From Fodinibius roseus (GTDB lineage: Bacteria; Bacteroidota; Rhodothermia; Balneolales; Balneolaceae): DNA of 64,000 bases. Both the position numbers and the translations under genes were made by a program. Numbering within the stretch: position 1 is the first letter of the stretch; the number at the start of each line of letters is the position of its first letter. The notes beneath the pieces were generated by a model, which ran no database searches, was not told the DNA's origin, and was given only the letters and a program-made list of their open reading frames with translations. Location of the stretch: positions 62,001 through 126,000 of the forward strand of contig NZ_FQUS01000013.1 of the NCBI RefSeq assembly GCF_900129315.1, in the 5' to 3' direction. Positions 16,837-24,578 of the stretch are shown piece by piece.

Positions 16837-17100
16837 AACATGTTAATTAATTATTGACTACGACAAACTTAACTAAAATTGATTGATTTTTCTATCGAGT
16901 AAATAAATAGAACTGAAACTCAGGCAGTATAACATACTATTATTTAGACAGCCATTTGCATATCTAACGTCATATAATATCTCATATTTCGGTCCTGCAG
17001 GCAACTGAAGACTTTTTCACCATCTTATTCGGCCGTTCATTGCCATAAAAACTTCAGATAAAATCAAAAAAACTGTAAGGATTACCGGTCAGGAATTACC
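16837..17100 (-). promoter_or_regulatory. Predicted attI/leader region; core at 16972-16978
   Basis: A+T-rich, non-coding DNA between the first cassette and the intI remnant. Read on the minus strand it contains one GTTAGAT core (plus-strand ATCTAAC, 16972-16978) at the position expected for the attI crossover point. A cassette running from there to the next core at 16149 would be about 829 bp, fitting the mntA-hepT pair exactly. The minus-strand cassette promoter should lie here, but no clear -35/-10 pair stands out. Confidence 0.5.
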
Positions 17101-17352
17101 CACCGGTATCATATTTCTAACAGTTATATCCAAAGGAGCCTAAAAGAAGCCGCCCGCAAAGCAAAAATTCAGAAAAAGGTAACATGCCATGCCCTCCGCC
17201 ACAGCTTTGCCACTCATCTATTGGAAAATGGATATGATATTCGAACGGTTCAGGAACTGTTAGGCCATAAGCATCTTAAAACAACTATGATCTATACCCA
17301 TGTATTAAATAAAGGCGGCCGGGGCACATTAAGCCCGATGGATGATTTATAA
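17101..17352 (+). pseudogene. intI: Integron integrase (IntI) C-terminal remnant
   Basis: Translation from 17101 gives [20 protein letters not shown], then [40 protein letters not shown] and the integron-integrase tail [15 protein letters not shown] before TAA at 17350-17352. The RHR box II residues, the LLGH His and the catalytic Tyr (MIYTH) are present. The first Arg (box I), the IntI-specific extra domain and the whole N-terminal SAM-like domain are missing, because similarity stops at about 17101 and an in-frame stop lies at 17059. It cannot catalyse recombination alone. It points away from the cassettes, as intI does. Confidence 0.88.
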
Positions 17353-17490
17353 TTCGGGCGGTCCGGTTTCCGGTTCATTTTACATAACTCCCTTATGCGA
17401 CAAATCCATAAATTTCACCACAATTATTTAACTTTCTTTTTCAAATAAAATACGCAGATTGGAGATAATTAAATCTTAGAGACAGCCTAA

Positions 17491-17850
17491 CTAAATCGCC
17501 GCTGATCCCCTTTCTCCGGTACTAATGCGAATACACTCCTCCAGCGGGAGGATGAAGATTTTACCGTCGCCGGTGGTTTGGCCGGGTTTCTTGTCTTTGT
17601 AGCGGGATTTTACAGTTTTGATAATGGTATCGACAGTAATGTCCACGAACTCATCATTTACAGCAATTTCAAGGCGGAACCGCGGAATCAGTCCCGGGAC
17701 CACCTTTTTGCCCCGGTAGATCTCCACATCTTCTGCTTTTCCGTGGCCGGATACACGCATGACCGTGATCCGCCTGATTTCCGCTTCAATGAGCGCTTCC
17801 CTGACTTCGTCGAGTTGTGTTTCCCGAATAATGGCTATAACAAGTTTCAT
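17491..17850 (-). CDS. glnK: P-II nitrogen regulatory protein (GlnK-type)
   Basis: 119-aa trimeric signal protein that senses 2-oxoglutarate and ATP/ADP and blocks the ammonium channel. It begins MKLVIAIIRETQLDEVREAL, has RVSGHGKAEDVEIYRGKK at the T-loop base, and ends with DGKIFILPLEECIRISTGERG, the conserved ATP-binding C-terminus. The residue at the usual uridylylation site (Tyr51) appears to be Val in GKKVVPG, so covalent control by GlnD seems unlikely. It lies 22 bp downstream of amt on the same strand, the common amt-glnK operon. Confidence 0.95.
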   Translation of the reverse strand: MKLVIAIIRETQLDEVREALIEAEIRRITVMRVSGHGKAEDVEIYRGKKVVPGLIPRFRLEIAVNDEFVDITVDTIIKTVKSRYKDKKPGQTTGDGKIFILPLEECIRISTGERGSAAI

Positions 17851-17872
17851 GTGGTTGTTGGATTTAAAGTGA

Positions 17873-19207
17873 TTAGTTGGGATTGAGCATTCCGTAGCCG
17901 TGCTCGCTGTGGTAGGCGCTGTCTAAGCCCTGCATCTCCTCTTTTGGGTCGGACCGGAAGCCTGTCAGTTTGTTCACAACGTAAAGCAGGATCAGTGTAA
18001 GAACGGCTGCATACACAATGGCTATCAGAACGGCCGCAACCTGAACCCCCAGCTGCTCCCATACTGTCCAGCTTCCGCCGGCGAGTTCCGCGGCTTCGCT
18101 CATCCAGCTGTCCCGGATAAAGAAGGTGAGCAATATGGCTCCCACAATACCCCCCATTCCATGAATGCCAAAAGCATCAAGGCTGTCATCGTATCCCAGT
18201 TTGTTTTTGGCGATGATCGCAAGGTAACAGAAAATAGACGCAAATATTCCGAGACAAAACGCTCCGAAGGGTTGCACTACACCGGCCGCAGGTGTAACGG
18301 CTACCAGTCCGGCCAAAATACCCGACATGATTCCAAGTGCTGTTGCTTTGCCCTGGTGACACGCTTCAATAATCATCCATGCAATGGCCCCGGACGCCGC
18401 AGCAACTTGTGTGGCTGTCAATGCCTGCGCAGTGCTCAATCCACTTGCTACGGAGCTGCCGGCGTTGAATCCAAACCACCCAACCCATAGAAGTCCGCCG
18501 CCAATCATGGTCATTACCAGGTTGCTGGGCGGCATGTTGGTGACCGGAAAGCCGCGCCGGGCTCCCAAATATAACGCTGCTACCAAACCGCTTACACCAG
18601 CAGAGATGTGAACCACCGTTCCCCCTGCAAAGTCAATGGCCCCGTTCGCGCCCATGTTGAAAAGGAAACCGTCTTCAGCCCATACCCAGTGGCAGAGCGG
18701 ATTGTAAACAAGGATCCCCCAGAGCGCAATAAACAGGCAATAGGATTTGAATTTCACGCGCTCGGCAAAGGCCCCGGCGATCAGGGCAGGCGTAATTATG
18801 GCAAACTTGCCCTGGAACATGCTGAACACATATTCAGGCACGCCCGCGTCTAAGATTGAGTTGTCTATTCCGCTCAGAAACAGGTAATCCGTGTTCCATC
18901 CGAACCATCCGCCGAGAACATTCGGCCCGAAGCTCATTGCATACCCGACGGCCACCCAGAGAACAGTCATAATTCCCATAGCAGCAAAGGTGTGCATCAT
19001 GGTTCCCAAAACATTTTTAGTGCGGACAAGCCCGCCATAAAACATGGCCAGTCCGGGTATCATCAAAAGAACAAGTGCCGTTGAGACCAACATCCAGGCG
19101 GTAACACCCGTGTCTATAGCGGCGCCGTCGGCGGCAAGTAGAGGCATTGAAATGAAAAGAAAGGTCAGTAGTAGTAAAGGGAATTTACCCCGGTATTTTT
19201 TAAGCAT
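17873..19207 (-). CDS. amt: Ammonium transporter
   Basis: About 444-aa Amt/Mep/Rh channel with 11 membrane segments after a cleavable signal peptide (MLKKYRGKFPLLLLTFLFIS). The ATG at 19207 is preferred over the longer frame to 19288 because it starts at the signal peptide. Motifs are IPGLAMFYGGLVRTKNVLG, HISAGVSGLVAALYLG and DAFGIHGMGGIVGAIL; the last two carry the pore twin-His pair. The C-terminal cytoplasmic tail that GlnK binds is present. It forms an operon with glnK and would be expressed under nitrogen limitation. Confidence 0.96.
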   Translation of the reverse strand: MLKKYRGKFPLLLLTFLFISMPLLAADGAAIDTGVTAWMLVSTALVLLMIPGLAMFYGGLVRTKNVLGTMMHTFAAMGIMTVLWVAVGYAMSFGPNVLGGWFGWNTDYLFLSGIDNSILDAGVPEYVFSMFQGKFAIITPALIAGAFAERVKFKSYCLFIALWGILVYNPLCHWVWAEDGFLFNMGANGAIDFAGGTVVHISAGVSGLVAALYLGARRGFPVTNMPPSNLVMTMIGGGLLWVGWFGFNAGSSVASGLSTAQALTATQVAAASGAIAWMIIEACHQGKATALGIMSGILAGLVAVTPAAGVVQPFGAFCLGIFASIFCYLAIIAKNKLGYDDSLDAFGIHGMGGIVGAILLTFFIRDSWMSEAAELAGGSWTVWEQLGVQVAAVLIAIVYAAVLTLILLYVVNKLTGFRSDPKEEMQGLDSAYHSEHGYGMLNPN

Positions 19208-19846
19208 GTTCGTTGGTTTGATAGATGTTTTAGCAATGGACTTTTTTACAAACGCCAAAAACCTATAACAATTTAACAAATAATACAAAGTAAAAATCGT
19301 ATTTTATATTAAGTAATTAGATGTATTAGATTTATTTATTTATAATTTAAGTTTTTCATCCGAATTTTTTAATTAAGTTCGGTTTTTATCCGGTTCCAAA
19401 TTTTTTCTCCTAACTTTTTTAGCTAATCTTTTTTCCATGACGATAATATCTTTTTTTAAAACTTGCTTATTCCTGCTCAATGGTTTTTCGCCGGTTGGTG
19501 TAATCGATTTCGACCAGCAGCCGGGCTGCTATTCTTTTGTCTTCAAAAGCAACTGCTTTACCGGAAATTTTGTCCCAGTGCACTTCTTCATTTTTACCTG
19601 CGAGCTGTCCGGAGACATTTTGTCTAAACGCAGACATCCGGACATAGGTGGCTTGTATAATTGCAGTCCTGTAATTGATGATAAGCGTACTTAATTTAAG
19701 GTGTTGTATTCAGGATGGCCTATAAAAATGATCAAGGGGCTCAACAGACCTTAAGGTTTATATCATGAATAGTTACCTCTACATGGTGATGTGTACACTC
19801 TTTAGAAGCATCTTCCAATAACTTTTATTTGCCTAATGACTTCATC
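19208..19846. other. Long intergenic region amt / outer-membrane protein
   Basis: About 640 bp, very A+T-rich next to amt (likely its promoter) and more balanced from 19440 to 19690, where both strands have short open frames. The only one I consider possible is the minus-strand 56-codon frame at 19467-19637, listed separately. The plus-strand 85-codon frame at 19437 has no recognisable features. No terminator or attC was seen. Confidence 0.45.
19467..19637 (-). CDS. Possible small protein, 56 aa
   Basis: A short minus-strand frame that starts MSAFRQNVSGQLAGKNEEVH and ends ARLLVEIDYTNRRKTIEQE. Its codon use is like the neighbours, the residues are well mixed and charged, and the composition looks protein-like. 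I do not recognise it. The frame is open for another 29 codons upstream but without a start codon, so it could also be the tail of a decayed gene. No clear ribosome-binding site is visible. Confidence 0.35.
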   Translation of the reverse strand: MSAFRQNVSGQLAGKNEEVHWDKISGKAVAFEDKRIAARLLVEIDYTNRRKTIEQE

Positions 19847-20473
19847 ATGAAAAAAATATTCTTTCTGTTACTTTTTAGCGTTACTGCTTTGGCTGCAACA
19901 GCACAGGGACCTATGGACAGGATAACCTTCGGTGCCCATGCCGGCTGGAGTGTATCCAATATTTCGGGCAATCATTTCGAGGCCAAGAGTGGTTTTACAG
20001 GGGGTGTTTCAGCTACCCTTCGTATGGGCGGAAATTTTTACATCCAACCTGAAGTGAATTTCCAGCAACAGGGCGCTAAATATGTAAAAGAGTTTATTAT
20101 CGGGGACGTTGTTTACAGAGATGCCCAATTAAATATGAGCTATCTGCAGGTACCACTTCTGCTGAAATATCGTATTGCTCCTGCAAATTTGAGTATCTAT
20201 GCCGGCCCACAAGTGGGCTTCAAGCTCAGTGCCAAAGAGTATATTGACGGCGGCTCATACAATTACGAAAGCAATAATGTCAGGAATACAGACTTTTCGG
20301 GTACATACGGGTTAGAGTATTTCTTTTGGCGGCCGGATGAGAATGTTGCCTTTGTGCTGAATGCCCGGCACTTTATTGGATTTACAAATTTTGCGAATTA
20401 TTCCTACGCCAACATGCCCGACAATTCCTACCAGAACCACGGGTTTGTGTTTTCACTTGGATTACGTTTTTAG
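19847..20473 (+). CDS. PorT-like outer-membrane beta-barrel protein
   Basis: 208 aa from the ATG at 19847; an upstream in-frame start at 19829 only adds residues before the signal peptide MKKIFFLLLFSVTALAATAQ. The mature part reads as alternating beta-strands: FGAHAGWSVSNISGN, FYIQPEVNFQQQGAKY and YLQVPLLLKYRI, the last a PorT-family hallmark. It ends in GFVFSLGLRF, with the terminal aromatic residue of barrel proteins. It probably sits in the outer membrane with an unknown role. It is a single gene. Confidence 0.85.
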   Translation: MKKIFFLLLFSVTALAATAQGPMDRITFGAHAGWSVSNISGNHFEAKSGFTGGVSATLRMGGNFYIQPEVNFQQQGAKYVKEFIIGDVVYRDAQLNMSYLQVPLLLKYRIAPANLSIYAGPQVGFKLSAKEYIDGGSYNYESNNVRNTDFSGTYGLEYFFWRPDENVAFVLNARHFIGFTNFANYSYANMPDNSYQNHGFVFSLGLRF

Positions 20474-20685
20474 GAGCCGGCATGGCTGCAGGCATACCCC
20501 CTTTTACAAAAAGGATTTGTTTCTCCGAATTTTTAACAATCAGCGACATAAGACTCCATTATCGGTCCGGACAGGATCGGAAGCAAAAAAGAAAATTCCA
20601 TCCCTGAAGTTGATTTTACCGTAAAGATAGATAGCGTTAGAAACGTGGAACGGAATATTGAGAAGCCTGCAGACAAATTTAATAC

Positions 20686-20866
20686 TTACCATGCCGATAC
20701 ACCGTGTTTTTCTGCATAATAAAACAGGATATCAAAAACTTCCGGGGGCGTAGCCGAGTTCTCGCAGCAGCACAGCAACCTGCCCGCGATGGTGCACCCC
20801 GTGAATAATCCATAGGTATTGCCGGTGGCTGTCGTGTAGTAAAGTATAGAACAAAAGGCAAAGGCC
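20686..20866 (-). pseudogene. DinB/YfiT-family remnant
   Basis: Translation on the minus strand gives YTLLHDSHRQYLWIIHGVHH and RGQVAVLLRELGYAP, the C-terminal helix of DinB-type metal-binding proteins with the conserved HHRGQ. The frame then hits a stop, but shifting by one base continues PEVFDILFYYAEKHGVSAW and stop. The N-terminal two thirds are missing. It is therefore both truncated and frameshifted. It ends close to repeat copy 2, which may be linked to its loss. Confidence 0.6.
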
Positions 20867-20940
20867 AGGGCGGTTCTCTCAAATTCGGAACTAATTGCTA
20901 TCCGTTAAAACTTTTTACCTTCCTTACTCGTCATTACTAT

Positions 20941-21084
20941 AGAAGCCTTTGCGAAACTGCTCTTTTGGCCAGGGCCGGTGTTATCGGTCGGTTGTAATCC
21001 TCACATATGAGTTATATGCTGCGACTGCAACCTTCCTGGGGCCTTGACTTGACCCTGACCAAAAATCCTGGTTTTTCAAAGGCT
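20941..21084 (-). repeat. Dispersed intergenic palindromic repeat, copy 2 (reverse)
   Basis: The outer arms are AGAAGCCTTTGCGAAACTGC and CCTGGTTTTTCAAAGGCT. The reverse complement of the right arm (AGCCTTTGAAAAACCAGG) matches the left arm of the 50061 copy. The inner part is more diverged. It is located between the DinB remnant and the sigma-factor gene. Confidence 0.65.
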
Positions 21085-21148
21085 ACCTACAAACGGTTCC
21101 CGGCATGCCGCTCATTCATGCGGCACCAACACAGGCAATCCCCAAAGC

Positions 21149-21721
21149 ATGACCGATGCGAAGCTGATAGAAAATTTCAGAAAAGGCGATACAGCAGCGT
21201 TCAACCGACTGGTGGAACGGTGGCAACAGCGGATCCACCGGTTGGCCTACCGTTATTTCGCCAGCCATGATGAAGCGATGGAAATTACCCAGAAAACCTT
21301 CATCAGGGTGTACCATAAACTGAATACGCTTGATGATACCGAACAGTTCAATGCCTGGATCTACCGGATCGCTAACAACCTGTGCCTGGATGAAACCAAA
21401 AGGGCGGGACGACGCCGCTCTTCTCCCATGGAAGCGCTGGGCAAACCTCCCGTGGCAAAAGGCTTGGCTTCCAATCCCGACCGGCAGGTTGAGAAAAACG
21501 AGCTGGGATCGATCCTTCAGCTGGCCCTGAATCAGCTTCCCCCGGAGCAACGCATAGTGGTGATTATGAAAGAATACGAGGGACTCAAATTCCGGGAAAT
21601 TGCCGAAATCCTGGAGGAACCGGAAAATACGGTGAAATCGCGCCTGTATTACGGATTAACCAAATTGCGTCAACTTTTTAACCAATGGAATATCGAATCG
21701 GAGGCTTTGCGTTATGAATGA
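21149..21721 (+). CDS. ECF-type sigma factor
   Basis: 190-aa sigma-70 family factor with only regions 2 and 4. Region 2 is visible as LIENFRKGDTAAFNRLVERW ... EITQKTFIRVYHKLNTL and FNAWIYRIANNLCLDE. Region 4 is LNQLPPEQRIVVIMKEYEGL ... EILEEPENTVKSRLYYGLTK. Its stop overlaps the next gene by 8 bp, and that gene encodes a membrane protein in the position of an anti-sigma factor. Together they form a signal-transduction operon. Confidence 0.94.
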   Translation: MTDAKLIENFRKGDTAAFNRLVERWQQRIHRLAYRYFASHDEAMEITQKTFIRVYHKLNTLDDTEQFNAWIYRIANNLCLDETKRAGRRRSSPMEALGKPPVAKGLASNPDRQVEKNELGSILQLALNQLPPEQRIVVIMKEYEGLKFREIAEILEEPENTVKSRLYYGLTKLRQLFNQWNIESEALRYE

Positions 21722-22400
21722 TCAACTGGCCCGCACACTGTTTATGGAGTATCTCTATGATGAGATATCAGCCGAGGACCAAGCGAAACTGGAATCCTAC
21801 CTGGATAAAAATCCCGGGCTCCGGCAGGAGTTAAGCGAGCTGCGGGAGACGCGTTCGCTGCTGCAGCAGATGCCGGACCCCGATACCCCCCCGCAACTGC
21901 TGGTCATGGATCCGCGCAATCGCACTCTTTTGCAGTGGTGCAGGGAAGCCAGACAACTCCTGCCCCATTCTTTGCTCGGGAAATCGGCTCTTGCAGTGGC
22001 TGCGGGACTTATTCTACTACTTGTAGTGGGATCGGTGGCTCAACTTCAGGTAGATGCATCCGGTGACGGGGTCGCCATCAGTATGGGGGGATCCTCTCCC
22101 GAGGAAGGTGAAGGACTGACTGCCGTAGAGGCCGAGGTGCTGGCAGATGAAATCCGCCGGGAAAACGCAGTAATGATGGCTGATTACACCGAAGCCATCA
22201 ACCGGCAACACCGGCAGCAGCTGCAACAGCTAATCAGTTATTTCCAGCAGCAGCGTATCGACGACCTGCAGCTTGTCGATCAAACGCTGGACGCGTTTCA
22301 ACAAACTACTCACGATCGCCTGCTTCTAACCAACCGGTACCTGGGGGAGGTGTTACAAACCGTTAGGTTACAGGATCAGGATCAATCAATAAGCAAATAA
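21714..22400 (+). CDS. Putative anti-sigma factor (single-pass membrane)
   Basis: 228 aa. The cytoplasmic N-terminus (MNDQLARTLFMEYLYDEISA then KLESYLDKNPGLRQELSELR) has the shape of an anti-sigma domain, although the usual HxxxCxxC zinc motif is absent. One membrane segment lies at about residues 90-109. A periplasmic, Gln-rich helical tail (about 140-228) follows. Translational coupling to the sigma gene supports the role. The downstream secreted protein gene begins 4 bp later. Confidence 0.75.
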   Translation: MNDQLARTLFMEYLYDEISAEDQAKLESYLDKNPGLRQELSELRETRSLLQQMPDPDTPPQLLVMDPRNRTLLQWCREARQLLPHSLLGKSALAVAAGLILLLVVGSVAQLQVDASGDGVAISMGGSSPEEGEGLTAVEAEVLADEIRRENAVMMADYTEAINRQHRQQLQQLISYFQQQRIDDLQLVDQTLDAFQQTTHDRLLLTNRYLGEVLQTVRLQDQDQSISK

Positions 22401-22404
22401 TACT

Positions 22405-23661
22405 ATGACCTACATAAAAAATATGCTCCCGTGGATGACGATCTTCATACTGATCGCCGGTATCCAATCAGCCGGGGGCCAGTCGTCAGAGATTGATGAA
22501 AACCGTATGAATCGCGATCTCAGGATTATGGAGAATGTCCTGCAGGAACTGTTTAAAACCGGCGGGACCATTCGAGGTCGTTACGGGGGACCCTTTGGTT
22601 TTGGCAACAATCACAATATTCGGGGGACCTACTTGCCGGGCTACGGGGTCATCTTCACGATTCCGGAAGCGCGACCCGGCTTTATGGCCTTGGGCGGTGC
22701 CAACGGCAATGATTTCTCTTTTTATTTTGAGTATGGAGATGGCGAAAAGGGAGAAAAAGTAACCGAAGAATCCATCACCGAGAGGATCATTGAATTTCTG
22801 CAGGATTACGGTGCTGTCATCGGACAACTTTCTGATAAGGAGAAGGTGATGGTCATCTATAATACCGCTGCCTCCAGCGATCGGTTTGATTTTGATAACT
22901 TTCGGCTTGCCGGGGAGGATGAGGATAAAGAGCAGGAAAAAAGGAGACAAGACATTCCGACCATCTCTGTGGCAGCGGCGAAAAGCGACCTGCAGGCCTA
23001 TCGGTCGGGAGATGCATCTCCGGGACAACTCCGGGAACGGCTGGAGATCAGCACGGGGGGAGTGAATGATGACAGTCAAATGGACCTGAAGGTGATGGCC
23101 AATATCCTCGAAACGACGTTAAAAGAATCAGTTGACGAAGGTACCGGTTCTTTCCGGATCAGCGGGTCCCTGGATTATCTGATGCTGGATAATTTCGGAG
23201 CTCTGTTCTTTGGTAACGCTATTTCAGCGGGAGGGCTGTCTTCGGCTATATCCTCCTTAAATCTGTCGAATATTGATTCCATAAGCGTGCAACCCCGAAA
23301 GAAAAAGGGAGGAGTGCGGATTACGACCAAGAGTGGAGAACAACGGTTCTATGGCAGCAGCGATATGCTGGAAGGATGGAAAAAGCGGCAGGAGCAGCGA
23401 CATAAACAAATGGAGGAGCATTACCGGGCTTTTGTTTCAAGGCTTAAAGAGTCGCTCGTGGACTACGGCCGCACGCTGCGTTCCATCGATTCCGATCAGT
23501 ATATCCTCCTTTCTGTTGCGCTGAACAGTCGTCTTGGTCCCCATGGCAATCTCCCGGAGCGCATTGACATGCAGGTTAAGAAATCAATGCTCGAAGCCAT
23601 GGAGCGGGGAGATCTGGACCGCGAAGATACGATCGATCAAATTCAGGTCAGGGAATATTGA
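22405..23661 (+). CDS. Secreted/periplasmic protein of sigma operon, unknown
   Basis: 418 aa with an N-terminal signal peptide (IFILIAGIQSAGGQS). It has a glycine-rich patch (GRYGGPFGFGNNHN), mixed alpha/beta content and charged helices near the C-terminus (KKRQEQRHKQMEEHYRAF). It is not recognised. Its place immediately behind the sigma/anti-sigma pair suggests an envelope target or sensor of that system. No lipobox is clear. Confidence 0.8.
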   Translation: MTYIKNMLPWMTIFILIAGIQSAGGQSSEIDENRMNRDLRIMENVLQELFKTGGTIRGRYGGPFGFGNNHNIRGTYLPGYGVIFTIPEARPGFMALGGANGNDFSFYFEYGDGEKGEKVTEESITERIIEFLQDYGAVIGQLSDKEKVMVIYNTAASSDRFDFDNFRLAGEDEDKEQEKRRQDIPTISVAAAKSDLQAYRSGDASPGQLRERLEISTGGVNDDSQMDLKVMANILETTLKESVDEGTGSFRISGSLDYLMLDNFGALFFGNAISAGGLSSAISSLNLSNIDSISVQPRKKKGGVRITTKSGEQRFYGSSDMLEGWKKRQEQRHKQMEEHYRAFVSRLKESLVDYGRTLRSIDSDQYILLSVALNSRLGPHGNLPERIDMQVKKSMLEAMERGDLDREDTIDQIQVREY

Positions 23662-23781
23662 TATTCCAGGGGTATACAAAAGTGGACAGGCCATCGCATC
23701 GATCGTACCTTCCGGGGCTTTCCTGAGACCGGGATCCCTCTCCCCTGCAGCCGGAACCCGAGACTGTGTCTGTGTCAGGGT

Positions 23782-24273
23782 TCAGCCACGCAGCAGCCGC
23801 AGGGCAAAATAGAGAACGGCCAGCCCCAAAAGAAGGTTTAATCGTCCCAGCCAGCGCGAAAGCACTCGCATACTTTTCGCCCGATCACTATCCGGTTGTT
23901 TGTCCATCAGCTCTGCGGCTTTGGGACCCGCATAGAAGTCGTGGATCCCGCTTATGATCAGGACCGCGGCAAACAGCTGCATCTTGATAAACAGCTTGCC
24001 TCCAAAAACATCAATCCAAAATGAAGCGGTCAGCAGCTGCTCCGTGGTATATCCGCGCGTTAACAAATTCGTGATTCCCGTAATTATAAGAATGATAAAC
24101 AAAATCCATGAAATACGGCTGAATTTACGGCCGATCAGGGCAAAAAAAGCCCCCTTCTTCTTTTTCAGCAAGGCGTGTCGGGAGGCGGGTACCAGTACGC
24201 CGGCTGTAAAAAGCATACCGCCGATCCAGAAAATCGCCGATAGCAAGTGGATAAATACGGACAAGTGATACAT
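23782..24273 (-). CDS. CopD-like integral membrane protein
   Basis: 163 aa with four predicted membrane helices. It begins LSVFIHLLSAIFWIGGMLFT, a His/Trp signature shared with CopD and related heme- or copper-handling membrane proteins. ISWILFIILIITGITNLLT and FIKMQLFAAVLIISGIHDFY follow, with further His residues in the membrane. It could be a DUF4149- or CopD-type protein; the exact role (copper uptake, heme handling) is not shown. It is convergent with the sigma operon. Confidence 0.75.
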   Translation of the reverse strand: MYHLSVFIHLLSAIFWIGGMLFTAGVLVPASRHALLKKKKGAFFALIGRKFSRISWILFIILIITGITNLLTRGYTTEQLLTASFWIDVFGGKLFIKMQLFAAVLIISGIHDFYAGPKAAELMDKQPDSDRAKSMRVLSRWLGRLNLLLGLAVLYFALRLLRG

Positions 24274-24376
24274 TTCAGATCATAAATTATTTACGGGACT
24301 CATATCCCTTCTGTGAGAATTTTCACAACCGGTGTCTCCCTGGGCCACTTCCCTGCGACAGAATCGGTTGCACAAT

Positions 24377-24418
24377 AATGAAGGTAACAGCCACTGAAAT
24401 GAAGGTGGCAGCCACTGA
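24377..24418. repeat. Two tandem 21-bp direct repeats
   Basis: AATGAAGGTAACAGCCACTGA is followed at once by the same sequence with two changes (AATGAAGGTGGCAGCCACTGA). They lie in the 305-bp gene-free stretch between the CopD-like gene and the azurin terminator. Nothing else was recognised in that stretch apart from the terminator. Confidence 0.7.
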
Positions 24419-24512
24419 CGTGCCATTGCTGCTAATGTTCAGAAAAGCATCTTTCCTGCGGCCGGCGGAGTTCAACATGGGAGAGCAGGTTTTTAAAAGC
24501 CTCTCCTCAATA

Positions 24513-24539
24513 AAAAAGGCAGCTGGTTACCAGCTGCCT
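24513..24539 (-). terminator. Rho-independent terminator of azurin-like gene
   Basis: A 10-bp perfect stem AGGCAGCTGG/CCAGCTGCCT with a 3-base loop (24517-24539). Read on the minus strand it is followed by a run of six T residues. It lies about 40 bp after the stop codon of the azurin-like gene. Confidence 0.88.
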
Positions 24540-24578
24540 CTTTATAAATCAGATTAATTGCATGCAAATGTTGAAATC

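Larger units (their letters stand above)
8078..17352. mobile_element. Sedentary chromosomal integron with decayed integrase
   Basis: About 9.3 kb that is visibly more A+T-rich than dxs or amt on either side. It contains at least six full attC-like sites plus one half site, short cassettes with genes almost all on the minus strand, and a plus-strand integron-integrase C-terminus at the right end. In a standard integron the integrase points away from the cassettes. Here the mirror image holds exactly: cassettes to the left on the minus strand, intI to the right on the plus strand. Inferred cassette borders, right to left, are about 16977, 16149, 15342, 13834, 12735, 11274, 10501 and 8866. The left limit is unclear because no attC was found to the left of the PIN gene at 8078. 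Confidence 0.8.

Noticed and set aside
19437-19694. 85-codon plus-strand frame
   Set aside because: Cys/Phe-rich, unlike neighbouring proteins, and opposite the more plausible minus-strand frame.
24557-24567. TTGCATGCAA element as a third copy of the nirK operator motif
   Set aside because: It lies downstream of the azurin-like gene, next to its terminator, not in a promoter; the match is only the inner 10 bases.
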